Of a stretch of DNA of 64,000 nucleotides, positions 60,503 to 64,000 are shown piece by piece. Numbering within the stretch: the first letter of the stretch is position 1; every line of letters starts with the position of its first letter. The DNA comes from G963704535 sp963704535 (GTDB lineage: Bacteria > Chloroflexota > Chloroflexia > Chloroflexales > Roseiflexaceae). A model generated the notes under the pieces. It saw nothing but the letters and a program-made list of their open reading frames with translations, was not told the DNA's origin and ran no database searches. The stretch covers positions 310,001-374,000 of the forward strand of contig OY969916.1 in the NCBI GenBank assembly GCA_963704535.1. Direction: 5' to 3'. Made by a program: the position numbers and the translations under genes.

Positions 60503-61675
60503 ATGACCGACGAACCGCTTTCCCTTCCGCTGCCTGATCTGGCGAGTCAGTTTCTGCTCCGGCCCGATTTGAGCTTCCTCAACCACGGCAGCTTTGGCGC
60601 CTGCCCGCGCCCGGTCTTCGAGACCTATCAAGCCTGGCAGCGCCTGCTTGAGGCCCAGCCGGTCGAGTTCCTGAGCCGGCGCCTGCCTGGGCTGCTGGCC
60701 GATGCCCGCCGGGTGCTGGCCGGCTACCTCGGCGCCCAACCCGACCACCTGACCTTCGTGCCCAATGCCACGTTTGGGGTCAATATCGTGGCCCGTTCGC
60801 TCGACCTGGGCCTCGGCGATGAGGTGCTGGGCACCGACCACGAGTATGGCGCGGCCGAGCGAACCTGGCGATTCAACTGCGGCCAGCGCGGCGCTCGCTA
60901 CGTCAGCAGGCCGATCGCGCTGCCGGTCCACGACGCGGCGGAGGTGGTCGAGCAGCTGTGGGCTGGCGTGACCGAGCGCACCCGCGTGATCTTCCTCAGT
61001 CATATCAGCTCACCCACTGCGCTGATCCTGCCGCTCGCCGAGATCTGCCGGCGCGCCCGCGCCGCCGGCATCCTCACCGTCATCGACGGCGCCCACGCCC
61101 CCGGACAGATCGACCTGGCGCTCGACGCGCTTGGCGCCGACTTCTACACCGGCAACTGCCACAAGTGGCTGTGTGCGCCCAAAGGCGCCGGGTTCCTGCA
61201 CGCGCGGCCGGAGGTTCAGCTGCTGTTGAGGCCGTTGATCGTCTCGTGGGGCTGGGAGGCCGAGCGCCCCGGCCCGTCGCCGTTCATCGACTACTTCGAG
61301 TGGACCGGCACGCCGGACCCGTCGGCCTACCTGAGCGTCCCGGCCGCGATCGAGTTCCAGGCCCGGAATAATTGGCAGGCAGTGCGGGCGGCCTGTCACA
61401 GCCTGCTGCTGGATGCCTCCGTCCGGCTCGCGGATCTGAGCGGGCTGCCGCCGATCAGCCCCGACACCGCCGAGTGGTGGGCGCAGATGCGCGCGATCCC
61501 GCTGCCGCCGTGCGACGTGGAGCTAGTCAAGGCCCGGCTATGGGACGACTATCGGGTCGAGGTGCCGCTCTTGGAGTGGGGCGGGCGGTCGTACGTCCGC
61601 ATCTCGATCCAGGCCTACAACAGCCCGAACGACATTGACCGACTTATCGAAGGACTTCGGCAATTATTATTCTGA
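60503..61675 (+). CDS. Class V aminotransferase / isopenicillin N epimerase-like PLP enzyme
   Basis: A 390-residue fold-type I PLP enzyme: FLNHGSFGACPRPV start, PNATFGVNIV, THEYGA-like DHEYGAAERTW, VIFLSHISSPTALILP, VIDGAHAPGQI (PLP Asp) and GNCHKWLCAPKGAGFL (PLP Lys). The pattern is that of isopenicillin N epimerase-like/CefD-like enzymes and cysteine desulfurase relatives; true substrates of this subgroup vary. No beta-lactam genes are nearby, so epimerase activity on isopenicillin is not implied. ATG 60503 follows GGAGCC. It overlaps the convergent next gene by 9 bp. Confidence 0.87.
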   Translation: MTDEPLSLPLPDLASQFLLRPDLSFLNHGSFGACPRPVFETYQAWQRLLEAQPVEFLSRRLPGLLADARRVLAGYLGAQPDHLTFVPNATFGVNIVARSLDLGLGDEVLGTDHEYGAAERTWRFNCGQRGARYVSRPIALPVHDAAEVVEQLWAGVTERTRVIFLSHISSPTALILPLAEICRRARAAGILTVIDGAHAPGQIDLALDALGADFYTGNCHKWLCAPKGAGFLHARPEVQLLLRPLIVSWGWEAERPGPSPFIDYFEWTGTPDPSAYLSVPAAIEFQARNNWQAVRAACHSLLLDASVRLADLSGLPPISPDTAEWWAQMRAIPLPPCDVELVKARLWDDYRVEVPLLEWGGRSYVRISIQAYNSPNDIDRLIEGLRQLLF

Positions 61676-62767
61676 TATCTTCCGAATATTGACGATGATC
61701 GCGAGGTGGGATTTGTAGATCTCGGAGCCAGATGTAGGTGTCGGCGTATCGATGGGTATGTTGGTGGGCTGGGTAGGCGTACCAGTACGGCTCGGCGTAG
61801 GCGTGCCTGGCGGCGAGTTGTCCCCCAATGTAATCTCGTAGATCTTGCCGTCGTTCTCGTTTGGATCCTGCCGATTATCGACCCCACGATCGGCCAAGTA
61901 CAAACTCTTCGCCGCCGAGTTCTGGCTGGAGGGCGCCAGGGCCACATCCGCGAGCGCGACCGCATCAAGAAACGTAACATCGATCGCCCGCACCAGCGCG
62001 CCGCTCGTGGTGACTTCCACCAGAGCACCCTTGGTGCCGACGATATAGAGCGTGCCGGTGCCAGGGTTAAACTCGATGCCCTCGGGATCTTGCACGCCGA
62101 TGGAATTGGTGCTGAAGCTGTCGACCGCATCATCTCCCTCCGGCGGTACTCCGTCGAAGCGGCCATTGGCCCCCGGATCGAGGATAAACACCGCGTCGCC
62201 CGCCCCATCGGTAATATACAGCTTCCCCTGGACGTACGTCAGCCCTTCCGGGTCGTCGTCACCGAACACGGTCGTGCTGAACGACGTCACGATGTCGTCG
62301 GCGCTGCCGAAGCTGCCGTCCCGGCCCAGATCGATCTCAAATACATGCTTGCCATGCGTGTCGTCGGAGATAAAGAAATGACCATTGCCGGGGTTCACCG
62401 CGATGTCGATCCCGGCCGGCTCGACCGAAAACGCGGTTGTACTGTAGGTGGCGACAAGCTGCCCCGCGATGGTGGCCTCGAAGACATTCGCCCCGACGAA
62501 GTACTGCGGCATCTCATCGACCTCGCCGTCGACCACCAGCAGCGTGCCGCGCGCAGGCCAGTAGGTCAGCCCCGAGGGATCGGGGCTAGGCGGCGACCAC
62601 TGCGCGGTGTCAATAACCCGGACCAACGCGGCATTCTCGGCCGCGGGGGGCGCGGCGGCCAGGGCAACCAACGGCGCCGCTCGATCAGTTTGTTGGCCGC
62701 CCGCATACGCCCACAGCACAACGGCCAGCGGCGCCAGCGAAGCGAGCAAATGGTTCGTTTTCAGCAT
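61667..62767 (-). CDS. Secreted beta-propeller-like protein with Pro/Thr tail
   Basis: A 366-residue protein with an N-terminal hydrophobic signal (LLASLAPLAVVLWAYAGG). Repeated blades follow: DPSGLTYWPARGTLLVVDGE, PAGIDIAVNPGNGHFFISDD, DPEGLTYVQGKLYITDGAGD and DPEGIEFNPGTGTLYIVGTK. This suggests an NHL/SdiA-regulated- or phytase-like propeller. Asp/Gly-rich loops (DLGRDGSFGSADD, DPGANGRFDG) look like calcium sites. The C-terminus is a TPTPSRTGTPTQPT linker and a short tail (YKSHLAIIVNI) reminiscent of surface-protein tails in Chloroflexota. Function unknown. Confidence 0.72.
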   Translation of the reverse strand: MLKTNHLLASLAPLAVVLWAYAGGQQTDRAAPLVALAAAPPAAENAALVRVIDTAQWSPPSPDPSGLTYWPARGTLLVVDGEVDEMPQYFVGANVFEATIAGQLVATYSTTAFSVEPAGIDIAVNPGNGHFFISDDTHGKHVFEIDLGRDGSFGSADDIVTSFSTTVFGDDDPEGLTYVQGKLYITDGAGDAVFILDPGANGRFDGVPPEGDDAVDSFSTNSIGVQDPEGIEFNPGTGTLYIVGTKGALVEVTTSGALVRAIDVTFLDAVALADVALAPSSQNSAAKSLYLADRGVDNRQDPNENDGKIYEITLGDNSPPGTPTPSRTGTPTQPTNIPIDTPTPTSGSEIYKSHLAIIVNIRKISE

Positions 62768-62776
62768 AGAAGGCTT

Positions 62777-64000
62777 TTAGATCAGGTGCCAGATCGCCGT
62801 TTTGATCTGAAGCAGCACCTGGTCGAGCGGCTGGTCGGCGTCGATCTCGGTCACGCGCAGACCCTCCCTGGCCATCTCCACAATCGCCTGGCTCTTGGCT
62901 GCGATCCTGGCGCTGTCGTGCTCGGGCTTGCGGGCCTGCGAGACCGCCGGGCTGACGCGTAGGGCAAACACGTGCTCGGGCGGGAGGATGCTGAGGTAGA
63001 TCCGTGCCTCCAGCCGCGCCATCGCTGCGGCGAGCGGGTTCATGTACACGTTGCCGAGCGCGGCGATGCGCGGGCCATCCATCGCCCGGCCAGTGATCCT
63101 GATCGCCTCCAGCGGGTAGCGGTCGTAGACGACGATCGACCCCCGCGCCACTGCGCGCCGCCCGGCCAGGTAGCGCGCGCGCCGGTCACGCGCATCGGCC
63201 AGGCAGCGCAGGTACTCGGCAGCGCGCCTCAGCCGCCCGGCGAGCCGGCTGGCGCGGCTCGCTTCGCCGGTCAGGCGCCGGCAGCCGGCGTGTGCCAGGG
63301 CCAGCACCTGGGCGGCGCCCCGCACGGCGCGAGTTGTTGGCGAGGGGCGCGAGGTGCCCATGTAGAACGTCTGCACGTTCAGGCGCCACGAGAGCCACTT
63401 GCCGATCGCATGTACGATGGTCGATTTCCCGGCACCATCGGCGCCGACAAAGGCGATCCCTAGCCCACCGGCGATCGGGATCTTGCGCTTATCGCGCCCG
63501 GCCAGCAGTCGGCGGTACAAGGCGCTGAATGGCCAGCGCTGCGCGAGCGCGGCCTGATAGCTGATCGCGCGCGCCCGCCAGCGGCTGTGGCGCTGGTAAG
63601 GTGCCAGTTCGCGGCGGGCCTGGTGCGCCAGCCGGTCCAGCACTTCGCTCGGCATAGGCGATTCCAGCGCCGACAACACGCCTGTCACCAGACCGGGCGT
63701 GATAAAGCCGGCGTGCTCGGTCAGCGCACCGGCGACCTGCTCGGACGTGGCTTGGCCCAGCAGGTACGCGAACTCGGCGCGGGTCGAGGGCGAGATGCCG
63801 CCCCCATGGCTGTGCTTGAGCAAGGTGCGCAGCGCCAGCACAATGATCTCCAGCTCGGGCGCCGGCACGCGCAGGCCCAGCTCCATGCGTGTGTTGTCGA
63901 GCAGGCAGCGCTCCAGTGGGAGATCGTAGTTCTTGACAAACTCCTCGCCCAGCACCACCCGGTAGTGGATGTGCAGATGCGCCAGGCCGCCGGTCTCCTC
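62777..64000 (-). CDS. Thymidylate-kinase-like P-loop protein (5' end beyond window)
   Basis: The frame remains open to the right edge (…LHIHYRVVLGEEFVKNYDLPLE), so the start is missing. The C-terminal 230 residues carry a Walker A GADGAGKST, VQTFYMGT, VVYDRYPLEAIRITGRA (the DR[YF]P-like block of dTMP kinases) and LEARIYLSILPPEHVFALRV. The N-terminal part, with HLHIHYR…GEEFVKNY, recalls proteins of capsule/exopolysaccharide loci that fuse a nucleotidyltransferase-like region to a thymidylate-kinase-like domain. True thymidylate synthesis is unlikely. Function unknown. Confidence 0.72.
   Translation of the reverse strand, partial: EETGGLAHLHIHYRVVLGEEFVKNYDLPLERCLLDNTRMELGLRVPAPELEIIVLALRTLLKHSHGGGISPSTRAEFAYLLGQATSEQVAGALTEHAGFITPGLVTGVLSALESPMPSEVLDRLAHQARRELAPYQRHSRWRARAISYQAALAQRWPFSALYRRLLAGRDKRKIPIAGGLGIAFVGADGAGKSTIVHAIGKWLSWRLNVQTFYMGTSRPSPTTRAVRGAAQVLALAHAGCRRLTGEASRASRLAGRLRRAAEYLRCLADARDRRARYLAGRRAVARGSIVVYDRYPLEAIRITGRAMDGPRIAALGNVYMNPLAAAMARLEARIYLSILPPEHVFALRVSPAVSQARKPEHDSARIAAKSQAIVEMAREGLRVTEIDADQPLDQVLLQIKTAIWHLI

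Overview
The window is high-GC bacterial DNA. Gene content, heavy intergenic decoration with short palindromic/tandem repeats, and a Pro/Thr-linked secretome suggest a filamentous or gliding Chloroflexota (class Chloroflexia). That placement is an inference; no taxonomic marker gene lies in the window.

Region 1 (1-31443, all minus strand, read right to left) is a large non-ribosomal peptide synthetase (NRPS) cluster that runs off the left edge. Order of transcription: a capreomycidine-synthase-like aminotransferase; a C-A-PCP-C-A-PCP-C-A-PCP-C synthetase; a SnoaL-like protein; an A-PCP-C synthetase; a SyrP-like TauD dioxygenase; a synthetase reading (C-like without catalytic His)-A(Asp)-PCP-C-A-PCP-C-A-nMT-PCP; and a further C-A... 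synthetase that is cut by the window. At least eight residues are specified. Two proteins end in a C domain whose A domain lies on the next protein. A degenerate C-like domain sits directly before the Asp-type A domain, next to the TauD gene. This points to a beta-hydroxyaspartate module with a non-catalytic interface domain. The two largest synthetase genes each carry two single-base (+1) frameshifts.

The most striking feature is that all seven complete A domains contain in-frame short palindromic/tandem repeat insertions at the same three loops (21 of 21 sites). The repeat families used there also occur between genes. The eighth, partial A domain has one at a fourth position, and anmK at 46.6 kb has another. 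This resembles Rickettsia palindromic elements in behaviour, but the families look different.

Region 2 (31.8-39.3 kb) is a mixed chromosomal stretch: a GNAT acetyltransferase, GDP-mannose 3,5-epimerase, a MEMO-like protein, an AraD1/FAH-family enzyme, an esterase and a secreted alginate-lyase-like protein. Palindromic MITE-like elements separate them.

Region 3 (39.7-49.6 kb plus 57.8-58.7 kb) is a cell-wall amino-sugar recycling cluster: nagZ-like, namZ, a sugar ABC importer (binding protein and two permeases), anmK, murQ and a MurK-like kinase. An island of low-GC genes (49.6-57.7 kb) splits it. The island holds Uma2, a BrnT toxin/antitoxin pair, a decayed Phd antitoxin, a TIR-like candidate defence gene between attC-like palindromes, a membrane-protein gene broken by an IS5-type element, and two more complete insertion sequences with clear inverted repeats and target duplications.

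Region 4 (58.9-64 kb) holds an MFS exporter, a class V PLP enzyme, a secreted beta-propeller-like protein and a thymidylate-kinase-like P-loop protein that continues past the right edge.
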